A stretch of DNA of 64,000 nucleotides, from assembly GCA_037953745.1 (NCBI GenBank), contig JBAKBP010001420.1:149876-213875 (forward strand), read 5' to 3'. The notes under the pieces were generated by a model that was given only the letters and a program-made list of their open reading frames with translations, was not told the origin of the DNA and ran no database searches. The position numbers and the translations under genes were made by a program. This DNA is from Lithodes maja. Its lineage: Eukaryota; Arthropoda; Malacostraca; Decapoda; Lithodidae. This document shows positions 53,951-64,000 of this stretch, piece by piece (the first letter of the stretch is position 1; each line of letters opens with the position of its first letter).

Positions 53951-55675
53951 GGGTGGATGGGACTCGTCAGCCTTGGTCGGCAACCTGTCTAGGGGAGTAA
54001 ACCTGATACAAATCCGTACTGCTTACCTAAGGGTAAGGCAGATTAATGGATGAACTAGCCGAACACCACTGTAGAAAAATAGTGCTAACAAGATACACAG
54101 AGGGCCTCGGAGTCGGGCAGATCCTAAATCGAGTGGTCAATCCTGTAAGTCCTTCAGTAAACTGGCTCGGGTTGTCCCTCTTACAGGGAATAGGTCCGCT
54201 TGGGGGCATTCTGTGTATGGCCACCCTCATTAAGGGGAGTAAGGCGTCCGGCAATAGATAGATAGATAGATAGATAAGAATAGTTTATTTAGCCCATTTA
54301 CATTACATACATTTATATACAGTACATGTGTTATTCAAATATTAAGGCTGAGGCTCCTGAGAGTTTATACTCTCTTGAGGAGGCACCATGAATAAACTAA
54401 AATTAATACACTTTTTACAGTATTTGTTTGAGAAAAAACAAAGGCTAGATGATAAAATGCAATAGATTTTTTACATAAAAACTAAACTAGAGTTTATTAC
54501 AAAAGCAAGGTTTTTAAAACAAAGTTCGTGAAAATAGATGTTAACAACATTATAATAATAATACAAATTATGATAATAATAATCATAATATAAATACAAA
54601 AAATACTACTACTACTACTAATAATAATATTAATTATAAGCTTGTTCAGTTTAGGCTAACCTATTTTCAGACTTAACATCACTTCACCATCCGAGTAGCG
54701 AAAGCTCCGAACGAACAGAGAGGAACAAGCCTGAGCCGAAACGACCGTGAGTCCGTGAGAGAGAGGGGTAGGGAGGGAGAGGTGATTCAGCCTACTGGAC
54801 GTGCTGCCACATGCACTAAAGGGGACCATCCAAACTGAAAAACTAGAAATCCTGAAAATACCATTAGGTGTTTACTCAACAAGAGTAAACATCCCTTCAT
54901 ACGCCAGTAAAAGGTTATTAGTGAAAACCCATTGGATTTTTTGTTTGTTTATGTTTTCCAAATTTTTCCTGTAATTCTAAAAACGTTATATATCGAACTT
55001 TGAAATTGACATGCTCAGTAACTACTAGTCGTATGAGGATCATACATATATAAATGGAAAGAGCGTAAGCTACTCTACAACCTCCCATACGTTTTATCTT
55101 CTACTTTGCCGTGTTTCTGCATAAGATATTGTCAAAATAAAACAAAATAAATAAACATGTTCACCTAATTACCTTAGACTTTCACATGTTTTTCTCAAAA
55201 ACTGTTTTGTCGCAATTTGGGATCTTATAATAAATGCGCTATTGGACCTATAGGAATGGTGTATATACCATTTGAAAGGAAATTAGAAACACTAAATTTA
55301 CCGTAGAGCTAATTTATTCTAGCTAACTTTGTTTGGTTGTAGCATGTTGTCACAATCGTAAAATTCACCCGAAAATTTTCACCTTAATATAATCACCTAA
55401 ATCCAAAAATACACAAAATATATAAAATGTTTTCAGCAATAACTACAGACACACCTATTGTGAGTTGTTTGATCACATACAGCAGGTGCTATAGGGATTT
55501 ATGTAGGAGTTTAATCGTCATATAGCTTTCAACCTATTTTTTACCTAAATTGTAAAAAAAAGAAAAAATATTGTTTTTGTTTTACCTCGTTTTATGGTCA
55601 CATACACCTGTGCCAAATTGCATTTACATTGGAAGTAAGACCTGGAAGTTGGGTAATAAAACCTGGAAGTTGGGT
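53951..55675. other. Unassigned AT-rich region with short microsatellites
   Basis: No gene recognised. Holds (GATA)n at 54258-54279, a CTA/ATA-rich run near 54604-54630, and a short sequence ('ttaggctaacctatttt' near 54650) that recurs at about 60147. Confidence 0.5.
54258..54279. repeat. (GATA)n microsatellite
   Basis: Five to six GATA units. Confidence 0.9.
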
Positions 55676-58600
55676 AATTTATTTTATTTTATTTTTTTTT
55701 TAAAGAGACAATGAACGGAGGAAGGAAAAACACAGATAAAACAAAAAGGTCCATGTGCCTAAAGGCATCCTCCATTCATAAAATGTTTGTAACAACTGGA
55801 TTTAAACATTTGCAGATTGTAAGTTTGTGGAAAGCAATTCGAGGGAAGTGAATTCCAAAGAGTAGTAGCTCTGGGGATAAATGAATTCTGATAAGCAGAA
55901 GTTCTGCATTGTGGAGGAGAAAGTGTAAATTCATGATCGCTCTCAGCTGCCCTAGTTCTACGCGGAAAGATGTGGAGAGGCGGCACAATTGAAGCAAGTT
56001 CCTCGGAACAATTGCTGTGAAAATATCTGTAGAATAATGCAAGGGATGCAACGTTTCTTCGTATGGATAATGTAGGAAGGTCCTGTGTGATTGCAGGGTT
56101 ATTGATTAATCTAATAGCTTTATTTTTAATTTTGTCCAACTGCCTCAATGCAACCACTCCACTTCCACCCCACAGAGGTGAACAGTAATCCATCTGAGAA
56201 CGCACATGACTTTTATATATCATGGCCAACTGCTCGTCAGTGAAGAATTCTCGAACTCTGTACAGGAGTCCCAGTTTGTTAGAGGCATTCTTAGCAATGC
56301 TTGTAACATAATGTGTCCAGCTCAAGTTAGTAGTTAATGTTACACCGATAATGTCAATACTAGGGGAAGTGGGAATATTTATATCATTAAAAAATATATG
56401 GGAGTCAGTGAGATTCTGTCGGTTAGAAAATTTAATGTATTTGGTTTTCTGTGCATTAAAGGAAACTAGATTCTTTTGTCCCCATCCATCAATTCTAGAA
56501 AGGTCCTGGTTCAGAGAAATTGCAGTGTTTATTTTTGAATTTATAAGATCGGGTTGGGTGAAAGAATTGGTAAATGTGAAGGAACTGTGGAGTGTTGAGT
56601 CATCTGCGTAGGAATGTATTGGATTATGAGTGGTAGATATGAGATCATTGATATGAATGAGGAACAGAATTGGGGCCAAAACTGATCCCTGGGGAACACC
56701 AGCATTTATTGAGTGAAATTGAGAATAAAGGCCATCTACCATTACACATATTTTTCTGTTATGAAGATAAGAAGAAATTAGTGGAACTAATGATGCAAGG
56801 CCGTAGTGTGACATCTTCGACAATAAGGATTGATGCCAGACTCTATCAAATGCCTTTGATATATCCAGTGCTATTGTATGTGTTTCACCATGTTGGTCTG
56901 TAGCTTGGTTGATTTGATGCGTAAGAAGGCAAAGCATGTCTGCAGTTGATCGACATCGTCTAAAACCATATTGCCTATCACTGATTAATTTATTATTCTC
57001 AAGATGCTTAATTATGTGATTATTTAATATAATTTCAAAGACTTTACCAAGAGTGGAAGTTATAGCTATTGGTCTGTAGTTTGATGGATCTGAAGAGGCA
57101 CCTTTTTTAGGAACTGGATGGATGTTTGCTTCTTTCCAGGGTACTGGGAAGCATGAGGTATGAGTACACAGACGGAAAATGTTTGCCAATACAGGAGCGA
57201 GCACCAAGGAGCAATTCTTAAGTACTATTGGAGGAATTTCATCTGGACTAGGAGCATTATCTACTGAGAGATTCTGCAAAATAGTTTTGACATGTCTGGT
57301 GTGGATCTTAAGTGAGGGAATTTCAGGCGAATTAAAATTAAGTACAGGGACATCTTGATTTATTTCATCTAAGGTTGAGTTGGTGGAGAAAATATCCGCA
57401 AGAAGGTTAGCTTTACCTCGTGGGTCACTTACAAGATTGCCAGTCGGAGATTTTAATGGTGGAATGGATGAAGCAGTAGTGAAGTTGGATTTAAATGAGT
57501 TAAGAGTAGACCAAAATATTTTGTTATCATTTGGATTATTTAGAAGTTTATTTGCCTGCTTGTGGAGAAAGTTTGATTTAGTTAGGTTTAATACAGTTTT
57601 GGCATGATTTCTGATGTTTCTAAAGTAATTAAAGGCTTCATGAGTTTTTGATCTTGTGTATGCATTGTAGGCTATTGCTTTTTGTTCAGTTACTCTAGCA
57701 CAATTATGGTCAAACCATTTAGGTGAATTAGATCTTTTACTGTACTTTTGATGAGGAATAAAAGTTTCCATTCCAATTTTTACAAAATCTTGTATGTGGC
57801 TCAAGGTGGAGTGTGCATCATTAGAAAAGAAAGAGGTCGAGGGAATATCAATAAAGAAACCCTGAAGACCCTCCCAGTCTGCCCTATCGTAATGCCATTT
57901 AGTCACCAAAACAGGTTCAGAGTGGGAAGGTGTGGTAGGTGATAGACAGGTGGTCTGTATCAGACAGTGATCAGAAGATCCAAGCGGGGACCTCACTGTA
58001 ACATCATAATTTTCTGAATTGGTTGTTAAAAATAAGTCCAGTAGGTGGGAATTATGATTAGAATTATCTGGTACACGGGTGGGTTGGTTGACTAGTTGAG
58101 TGAGATTAAATGAGTCTGCAAATAGCTCACATTCAAGACCAGCATCATCAGTCCTGGCTGAATGAGTGAGCCATTCAACATTATGGACATTAAAATCACC
58201 CAACACAGTGATTTCAGAAGAAGCATTTAAGTTGAGGACACTGAGTTGTGAGGACAGAGAATCAAAAAGACTTTGCTCTGGAGGAGTATTTGGGGAACGG
58301 TAGATGCAACATATGTATTTAAATTTACCAGCAGAAATTAATTTGTATATAGAATAATCAAAATAGGGACAATTGAAACTAGTAACCTCCTCCAGGGCAA
58401 TTTCAGATTTTGCGAAGCAACATACAACTCCTTTAGGTCTGAAATTTTGGAGCAGTTGATAACCTGGAAAATTAAATCTAGACGTGTCAGATGTGGATGT
58501 TACTTGAGTCTCTGTCAAAAAAAGGAGAGTAGGGGATTCTGCTTGAAGAAATTGGTGTACAGAATTGATGCTAGAGTGAAGTCCCCTTATATTGCTAAAG

Positions 58601-58789
58601 AAAAAGCTGCACCGACGAGCAGCTTTGGGACGTTGCAATGCTCTCGACACAGTCGCATGATGACGACCGGGAGGGCCCTGTGTCAATGACCCAACCCTGC
58701 CGGGGGTGGATATCCGAGGGACCACCAGGTTTGCTCTTAACAATTGTACTGCATTGTAACAATTGTAAATAAACTGGACGGTCCCCTAA
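55676..58789 (-). mobile_element. LINE with intact long ORF2, minus strand
   Basis: Non-LTR retrotransposon whose 3' end is an A-rich TAAAA-type tail (seen as T-rich at about 55676-55706). The 5' edge meets MITE M3 at about 58789. No ORF1 is visible upstream, so it is probably 5'-truncated although the ORF2 enzyme domains are complete. Confidence 0.8.
55759..58743 (-). CDS. LINE ORF2: APE endonuclease plus reverse transcriptase
   Basis: 994-codon open frame. No ATG occurs in the first ~40 codons, so 58743 is only the frame edge and the true start is unknown. The N-terminal third is an apurinic-type endonuclease with its catalytic residues: N in SNIRGL (about 50), E in LTETQ (about 76), D in LGDFNVHN (about 182), and SSDHCL (about 260). 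The RT has YRPIAIT, LDISKAFDRVWH, GVPQGSVLAPILF and the YADD box (about 711), then a C-terminal domain ending WNSLPSNCF. It nicks target DNA and copies its own RNA by target-primed reverse transcription. Jockey/I-type assignment is tentative. Confidence 0.85.
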   Translation of the reverse strand: MLRANLVVPRISTPGRVGSLTQGPPGRHHATVSRALQRPKAARRCSFFFSNIRGLHSSINSVHQFLQAESPTLLFLTETQVTSTSDTSRFNFPGYQLLQNFRPKGVVCCFAKSEIALEEVTSFNCPYFDYSIYKLISAGKFKYICCIYRSPNTPPEQSLFDSLSSQLSVLNLNASSEITVLGDFNVHNVEWLTHSARTDDAGLECELFADSFNLTQLVNQPTRVPDNSNHNSHLLDLFLTTNSENYDVTVRSPLGSSDHCLIQTTCLSPTTPSHSEPVLVTKWHYDRADWEGLQGFFIDIPSTSFFSNDAHSTLSHIQDFVKIGMETFIPHQKYSKRSNSPKWFDHNCARVTEQKAIAYNAYTRSKTHEAFNYFRNIRNHAKTVLNLTKSNFLHKQANKLLNNPNDNKIFWSTLNSFKSNFTTASSIPPLKSPTGNLVSDPRGKANLLADIFSTNSTLDEINQDVPVLNFNSPEIPSLKIHTRHVKTILQNLSVDNAPSPDEIPPIVLKNCSLVLAPVLANIFRLCTHTSCFPVPWKEANIHPVPKKGASSDPSNYRPIAITSTLGKVFEIILNNHIIKHLENNKLISDRQYGFRRCRSTADMLCLLTHQINQATDQHGETHTIALDISKAFDRVWHQSLLSKMSHYGLASLVPLISSYLHNRKICVMVDGLYSQFHSINAGVPQGSVLAPILFLIHINDLISTTHNPIHSYADDSTLHSSFTFTNSFTQPDLINSKINTAISLNQDLSRIDGWGQKNLVSFNAQKTKYIKFSNRQNLTDSHIFFNDINIPTSPSIDIIGVTLTTNLSWTHYVTSIAKNASNKLGLLYRVREFFTDEQLAMIYKSHVRSQMDYCSPLWGGSGVVALRQLDKIKNKAIRLINNPAITQDLPTLSIRRNVASLALFYRYFHSNCSEELASIVPPLHIFPRRTRAAESDHEFTLSPPQCRTSAYQNSFIPRATTLWNSLPSNCFPQTYNLQMFKSSCYKHFMNGGCL

Positions 58790-59150
58790 AGGGGTAGTGC
58801 TTGGTTTTTGGTCTATATATTTATATATTAATTTATTTTTTAGAGTCCTCGCTATACCTCCATCAAGCTTAGAAAAACACCCCCTAGACCCCTTTAAAGA
58901 TAAATTTGTACATTTTTCGGTAGAAAAATGTACCGGCCTAAGGCCGGTTCCTTCTAAAATTAAAAGTTCGCTATCACTCGCCAGGAAAAAATTGACACCT
59001 AAAGGGCACGAAAGGTCTTAATATTGACAAACAAATTAGGCGAAAGATCTCAAAATCGCCAAACTAACTGAACGAATGTCTTAAAACCTCAAAAGTAATA
59101 TGCTAAACATGAGGGGGAAGGAAAGTCCAGAAAAAGCGAGTACTACCCCC
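58790..59150 (+). mobile_element. TTAA-flanked MITE, family M3, further copy
   Basis: 361 bp between CTAA (58786-58789) and TTAA (59151-59154). Aligns along its length with 44600-44964 and has better inverted ends (AGGGGTAGTGC against GGGGGTAGTACTC). Confidence 0.7.
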
Positions 59151-59154
59151 TTAA

Positions 59155-59284
59155 CGGCCCAGCTAGCAACTCCCGGGAGAGCAGGCAGCATATAGTAACT
59201 CCTCCACACACAATCACAGCTTTTGTTGCGAGTCTCACAGCACTCCCTGTTCTCTCCTGCTCCCTTACTTGCCCTGTAGGATAT
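59155..59284. other. Short unassigned stretch
   Basis: No feature recognised. Confidence 0.4.
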
Positions 59285-59910
59285 GGTTTTGATGATTATG
59301 TTCTGGGTGTGGTGTTCCGAGTTCGAATCATGGGAGGACGATTTTTTTTTTTTTTTCTATATTCCAAACCCTCTCGGGCATAGGCTGAGAGCCTGTACTG
59401 TACATTCCACCGCTCAACACGTGAAGCCCGTGAGGTCTTGTTCCAGTCTGGGGAGTGAGACATGTGAAGCATCCATCATGGCTCGAAGCAGCTCCATCTC
59501 TGAAGCGGCCGGTTGCTTCGCTCAAGCGCTTCACCGTCTCACCCTCCAGACTCAGACCCTCACTCTCAGAACGCCACCTATTGAGCAGTGAACTCACTAG
59601 GCATTGTTCCGCTGTAACATATTTTGAATATGGGAATATTCATACAGTGTTATTTAATCAGGGAACAATGAGGGTATTTTTTTGGCATTTCGGTGGGCTT
59701 TGTGGTAATGCACTGATACTAGGTACAGCACAAATTCAATCCCAATTATATCTTCCCATTGACATATCGGGATTTGAACCCGGGTCCATTGGATTACCAA
59801 TCCAGTGGCATGACCACTCCACCACACCTCCCCTATGGTTTCATTAGTTTATTCAAGTACATTGGGGTTTGTAATTGATGATTAATGTTAAGAAAGGAGT
59901 GTTACTTATT
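59285..59910 (+). repeat. tRNA-related repeat R, interrupted by SINE c
   Basis: Left part 59285-59341 and right part 59834-59910 together match 45168-45298, with GAGTTCGAATC as box B-like motif. SINE c lies between them. Confidence 0.6.
59342..59833 (-). repeat. tRNA-headed SINE, copy c (nested)
   Basis: Minus-strand copy of the SINE at 31927-32483. The tRNA-like head ends at 59833 (box B complement near 59769-59784), the body is shorter than in copy a, and the A tail appears as T at 59342-59355. The head folds with an anticodon-loop-like GGT, but no functional tRNA is implied. Confidence 0.8.
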
Positions 59911-60140
59911 TCACACCATGCCCGAAAGGAGGGTTCTAGAGCTCCCATCTTACTTTCAACCATCTTGACTATTTTACCAACATACCTATACTCCGTTAGA
60001 TGCTGAAACAGCCTCCCAAAAATCTGCACCCAGGGCGGGAATCGAACCCGGGGCTCGTGGGTTACGAGGCAGACGCGATACCACGAAACTAAAAGATATC
60101 TCACTTAGCCTGGTAGTCTAAGTGTATTTCCGCATCTTGT
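59911..60140 (-). repeat. tRNA-derived SINE, second family
   Basis: Minus strand: a head with box A-like TAGTTTCGTGGTA, an anticodon-arm-like TGCCTCGTAACCC and box B GGGTTCGATTCCC (plus-strand 60037-60049), followed by a body shared with 53715-53950. The anticodon-loop sequence CGT suggests a tRNA-Thr ancestor; this is inference. Confidence 0.65.
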
Positions 60141-60278
60141 TCAGCTTAGGCTAACCTATTTTCACTGACTTTACACTAGAAGGAAAAGTAGTACAGGAAA
60201 AGAGACAGACAGAAACGGCTAAGGAAGGGTAGAGGATGCCAAACCTCACTCTGGATAGGACCAGCCCTCACCCGAAAC

Positions 60279-60668
60279 GTTCGCTGAGGGTGTTTCTGGT
60301 ATGTTGCGTATAATAGGTATGGTGGAAATGTTCGCTGAGGGTGTTTCTGGTATGTTGCGTATAATAGGTATGGTGAAAATGTTCGCTGAAGGTGTTTCTG
60401 GTATTTTGCGTATAATAAGCATGGTGGAAATGTTCGCTGAGGGTGTTTCTGGTATGTTGCGTATAATAGGTATGGTGGAAAGTTCGTTAAGGGTGTTTCT
60501 GGTATGTTGCGTATAATAGGTATGGTGGAAACGTTCGCTAAGGGTGTGTCTGGTATGTTGCGTATAATAGGTATGGTGGAAATGTTCGCTGAGGGTGTTT
60601 CTGGTATGTTGTGGATAATAGGTATGGTGGAAATGTTCGCTGAGAGTGTTTCTGGTATGTTGCGTGTA
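60279..60668. repeat. 51-bp minisatellite, about 7.5 units
   Basis: Unit starts GTTCGCTGAGGGTGTTTCTG and continues to a TATGGTGGAAAT end. As 51 is divisible by three, both strands stay open for long runs (17-residue repeats). One unit near 60480 is a base shorter and shifts the frame. No start context or domain supports a protein. Confidence 0.9.
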
Positions 60669-60828
60669 TTACATCTCAAGATTATACTATTTATTATGAA
60701 ATCATTATAACCATCTATTATATAATTTCAAGGTGTTTTAGTTACAGTATATAGATTTATATGGGGGACTGTACATTACAGAGGTCAGAAGATCATTCAC
60801 TCCTATGACGTATTGTCTGGTCAGATCC

Positions 60829-61147
60829 TGTCACACACATTCTGCTGAAATGACACTCCCTGTACTTTCTCCAACGCCATCTTGTAACCACAGGTAGCCA
60901 TCTTGTAACCGGGAGGTGAATTATAGGTGTGGCTTGGAGGTGGTGAGAAGGTGAGATAGGGAGAGCAGGCAGATAGAATCGAACATCCAGGGTGATAACA
61001 TATACCCAGAGATACCCTTTTGAGTTAGGGTTTACTCTTATATTACATTATAGTACTTCTGTATATCTATCAGATTGTTACTTAAATATATCAAAGTGGT
61101 TATGGACCAGAGATCTTTAATTATATTCCCTTTACCTATATCTATCA

Positions 61148-61202
<55 letters not shown>

Positions 61203-61481
61203 TAATCGGTGGTGGCAGCATTATAACTACTTATATATATCAATCGATTAATCTATCATCAACGAGCAGAGAGAGCTGAGATCAACTTATCTTCAATCAA
61301 CCTATAACTAAAACATATATCTACATCTCTTAAGGCCATCGACACCTTCAGTCAGCCTTATATAGAGTCAACAGTTAACCCTTATCATAAATATAGGATC
61401 GTAACTCAAAACGTCCTAATACTCCTACCTGGAGTTAACCCTATGAATACATTTGACTACTCCTAAAAGTCTTACGTAACA
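60829..61481 (+). repeat. Candidate LTR at right end of window
   Basis: Begins TGTCACAC and ends TACGTAACA directly before a primer-binding-site-like TGGTGGCAGCGG at 61482. The (AT)n tract 61151-61201 lies inside. The second LTR would be outside the window, so the call rests on ends and PBS only; the left edge is uncertain. Confidence 0.35.
61151..61201. repeat. (AT)n microsatellite
   Basis: About 50 bp of AT repeats. Confidence 0.95.
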
Positions 61482-61497
61482 TGGTGGCAGCGGTGCT
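61482..61497 (+). other. Candidate primer-binding site
   Basis: TGGTGGCAGCGGTGCT directly after a TG...ACA candidate LTR. It starts with TGG as needed to pair with a tRNA CCA end. Confidence 0.35.
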
Positions 61498-64000
61498 CCT
61501 TTTTAACATGAATTGTTAATTTAAGCGACTACACCACGTTCCTTCGAAGAATTATCAAGCCTACACTCAACCATTCTACCATTATCTACAATTTGATCCA
61601 GTTTTATCCGGTCTACAATACCAATCATCTAGCGGCACAGCATTCATTGTTTCCTGAGTTCCTGTTCAATTTATCTCTGTTAATTTCCAACCACAAACCA
61701 CAAATTGGTTACATTAAAACCATTTCTACACTTCGAGATTCTACCAGTCTACCAGTCTACTAGTCTATCAGTCTACGGCGATTCCTGTTGCTGCCGGGAG
61801 CTGACTTTATCAAGAGAGGAGAGTGTGGAGTCATCGTGTTGCATCGTTGTTGCGGGATCAGCTGAGCAGATTTAGCGAGTGTGTTGATAAACAGTGCTGA
61901 ACTCTGCCCTCGACCACACCTCACTCTTCAACTCTCTCCATTTAGAAAATTGACGACCATCACTACTCTTCAAAGTGATTTTAAAGGTGTGTACAGTGAA
62001 TATCAAACATCTATATATTACGGTCAATTATTTCCCGCATGTCTAGCGAGATAAATTCATTTTCTAAATACCCGTATGTCTCAGACAACGAGTCTTCCTA
62101 GATATTGCGTGTTTTCTAACACATGTCAAATCGTCAGTGACATGGCGGTCATTTTATCATGTCGTTCTGTCAAAACTCCAATTTCTCATCATGTCATTTC
62201 ATATCTGTATCCTCATATGGATCATGTCATACCGCGACCCCCTGACCTGTCAAGGGATAGGGTGGGCAAACGCACTCAGTCAGTCTTCCTGTCACCCTTG
62301 CAATGTGTATAAGTGTGTGCGGTATGCGGTGATTCCCAGATGTTATTATTAAATTGTTATTCCTAAGTGATAACATTCTTTTTTGAGACTTTATATGGGT
62401 TATTTTCCCAAGTCAGTAATATTCATTAATTGTTCCTAAGTTTCTTAAACCTGCAAGTTGATCTAAGCGGTTGAGTTAATTTAGTTTTTTAATACATCTG
62501 AGGTTTTAAAGTGAATTTATTGTTCATTTCTTGTTAATTATTTTAATTACGATAAATTTACGAGTGCGTTCGAGCGGCCTCCAAGGTTTTGGCTGTATCG
62601 ACCTCGGTATTCTCTTCTCGCTCATGGGTGCGAAGGTATTTGTAATTTTGTTTGTTTTTCTTATAAGTGCGTCATTTTAACATCTTTCTTGTACGTACAG
62701 TGTGATTTTAATTTGTCTTAACATATTTTGTGAATTTCTAACGAGTTTATCATTTCCATCTTAATTGTTTTTCTTTCGCTCGTTAGTAGGCCTATATTGT
62801 TTCTTTTGTTAACACATTGCCGATACTATTTGCTTAAATTGAGTACGAGTTTGTAAAAAAATCATTTTCGGGTTTTAATTAACATCTTTTTGTCCAAATT
62901 GTGGACTCTACCGAAATACACTCGTTCATGATTTTTTTTTCGAGTTTCTTTTGATTTGAATTATGAAAGTTTGATTGATTAATATTTTCTTAATGTAATC
63001 TAGTTTTGAAATCATTCAAATTAACGGTTTTTTTTTCGTTCAGTTTTATTCTGAATTTTTTTTTTCTTAGTAAATTATTTCCTAACATTTTGTTTTTGTC
63101 CATTTAAGTGTATTCGTTTCTGCCTTCTGGCTACAGTCAAGCGCTGTATATTTCGGTAGATTTTCGTTCGCAAATTTGGGACTATTTTTTTTTAGGGGTC
63201 TTTTCTAAGTTACTTTTTATTTGTTTTTGCCCAGTGAGTCTATATATTTGTTATATTTGCCTGAAACAGTGAATAGTTTGGCTAATATGAATGTTGCATT
63301 TCCCTGATGTGGCAGTATTATCATTGAAAAGGAAATGCTCTTGGAAAATATTTTGTTTTAGAGAGTGCTTTTGGAAACTGAAGAAAATTATCAGAGTATA
63401 TTGATTTTTTCTCTGTTCGTGGTCTTCGAGGAGAACGGCCATATGGAGAAGGAAAATATTAGTATATTCTGTTATGAGTTTATGATAAAATAAAATGCTA
63501 GGAGTTAATTTATTAATATTTATACGGTCTATGGTATTTAATATACTTCTGTGTAATTTTATGTGGAGATACATTTTCTTGGTGAATTAAGTTTGTACAT
63601 GTATGATTTATTAATATCTGTATGTTGTAAGGTATTATATATACTGTAACTCGACATGATTTTATTTTAAGAGAATAATTCTTAGAGGGGTTCGAGTGTG
63701 AATCCTTAGGATTTTCTTGGCGTTCATGGAATTTATTTTAGAATTGATTTGCACTACCTTGTAATAATTGTATTTGCAACGTTGAGTGTGTGAATGTATT
63801 CTATATTTTCCTAAGATTGGCCATAGGAAATGCATTATTTTGAAAAACGGGTAGCTCCCGGTTGAAAAGATTTATTACAATTTTAGTTGAATATTCTGTG
63901 TGAGTTATTTGCGCAATTATTTTGTTCCAGATTAGGAAGGTATTATATTACACACCACGGGATTGTGGCTTGCTGTGTTTAATATTGATATATATCATAT
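61498..64000. other. AT-rich region without recognisable genes
   Basis: No domain, RNA gene or repeat family from elsewhere in the window was found. If the LTR at 60829 is real, this would be an unusually long untranslated leader or the element is decayed. A 78-codon frame at 62076-62312 has no recognisable feature. Confidence 0.4.

Noticed and set aside
54046..54261. 71-codon frame, considered as a gene
   Set aside because: No recognisable motif, overlapped by an open frame on the other strand and ending in a GATA microsatellite.
59755..59833. Possible tRNA gene on the minus strand
   Set aside because: tRNA-like boxes belong to the head of SINE copy c, which has the same body and tail as two other copies; the acceptor stem does not close.
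60010..60112. Possible tRNA-Thr gene on the minus strand
   Set aside because: Followed by a shared repeat body and present as a second decayed copy at 53715-53950, so it is a SINE.
60176..60679. 167-codon frame over the minisatellite, also considered as a CRISPR-like array
   Set aside because: Repeats are contiguous with no spacers, and the frame follows from a unit length divisible by three.

Overview
The window reads as a stretch of a TE-rich arthropod nuclear genome, most likely a decapod crustacean. The basis is inference: two GT-AG spliced exons of a GNAT acetyltransferase of the arylalkylamine type, many intron-free retroelement ORFs, tRNA-headed SINEs with poly(A), LINE, Penelope-like and LTR elements, TTAA- and TTA-flanked MITEs, and long (AT)n tracts. 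No operons, rRNA or functional tRNA genes were seen. Nearly all of the 64 kb is nested mobile DNA.

Layout. 1-3.7 kb: the end of a TTAA-flanked MITE, then two copies of one CR1/L2-like LINE. 3.7-13 kb: Gypsy-type LTR element E1 on the minus strand, its polyprotein split by one frameshift. 13-14.4 kb: a TTAA MITE and a (GA)n tract. 14.4-24.0 kb: intact LTR element E2 on the plus strand, with 1846-bp LTRs that are almost identical and one open 1713-codon Gag-Pol. 24-28.3 kb: two decayed minus-strand LINEs and a tRNA-like relic. 28.3-32.8 kb: a Penelope-like element (PLE1, minus) that also carries an intact cold-shock-domain ORF and is interrupted by a SINE. 33.1-45.15 kb: two exons of the acetyltransferase gene separated by an 11.7-kb intron. 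That intron holds a palindromic Penelope pair split by a Harbinger-like element, LTR element E4 (minus, internally deleted), and a row of five abutting TTAA-delimited MITEs. 45.3-53.5 kb: LTR element E3 (plus), a deletion derivative related to E2. 53.5-60.7 kb: decayed SINEs, a LINE with a 994-codon open frame (minus), another MITE, a SINE nested in a SINE-like repeat, and a 51-bp minisatellite. 60.8-64 kb: a possible further LTR with primer-binding site, then AT-rich sequence without recognisable genes.

How the parts relate. E1 and E2 place integrase before reverse transcriptase (Gag-PR-INT-RT-RH), the arrangement known from Gmr1-type Ty3/Gypsy elements. E3 and E4 keep Gag and protease but have lost integrase and the RT active site, so they look like Gag-carrying non-autonomous partners that would need enzymes supplied by elements such as E2. 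The Penelope elements and two LTR elements abut (AT)n tracts, and the MITEs sit edge to edge on shared TTAA sites, so insertion-site preference seems to have built much of the nesting.
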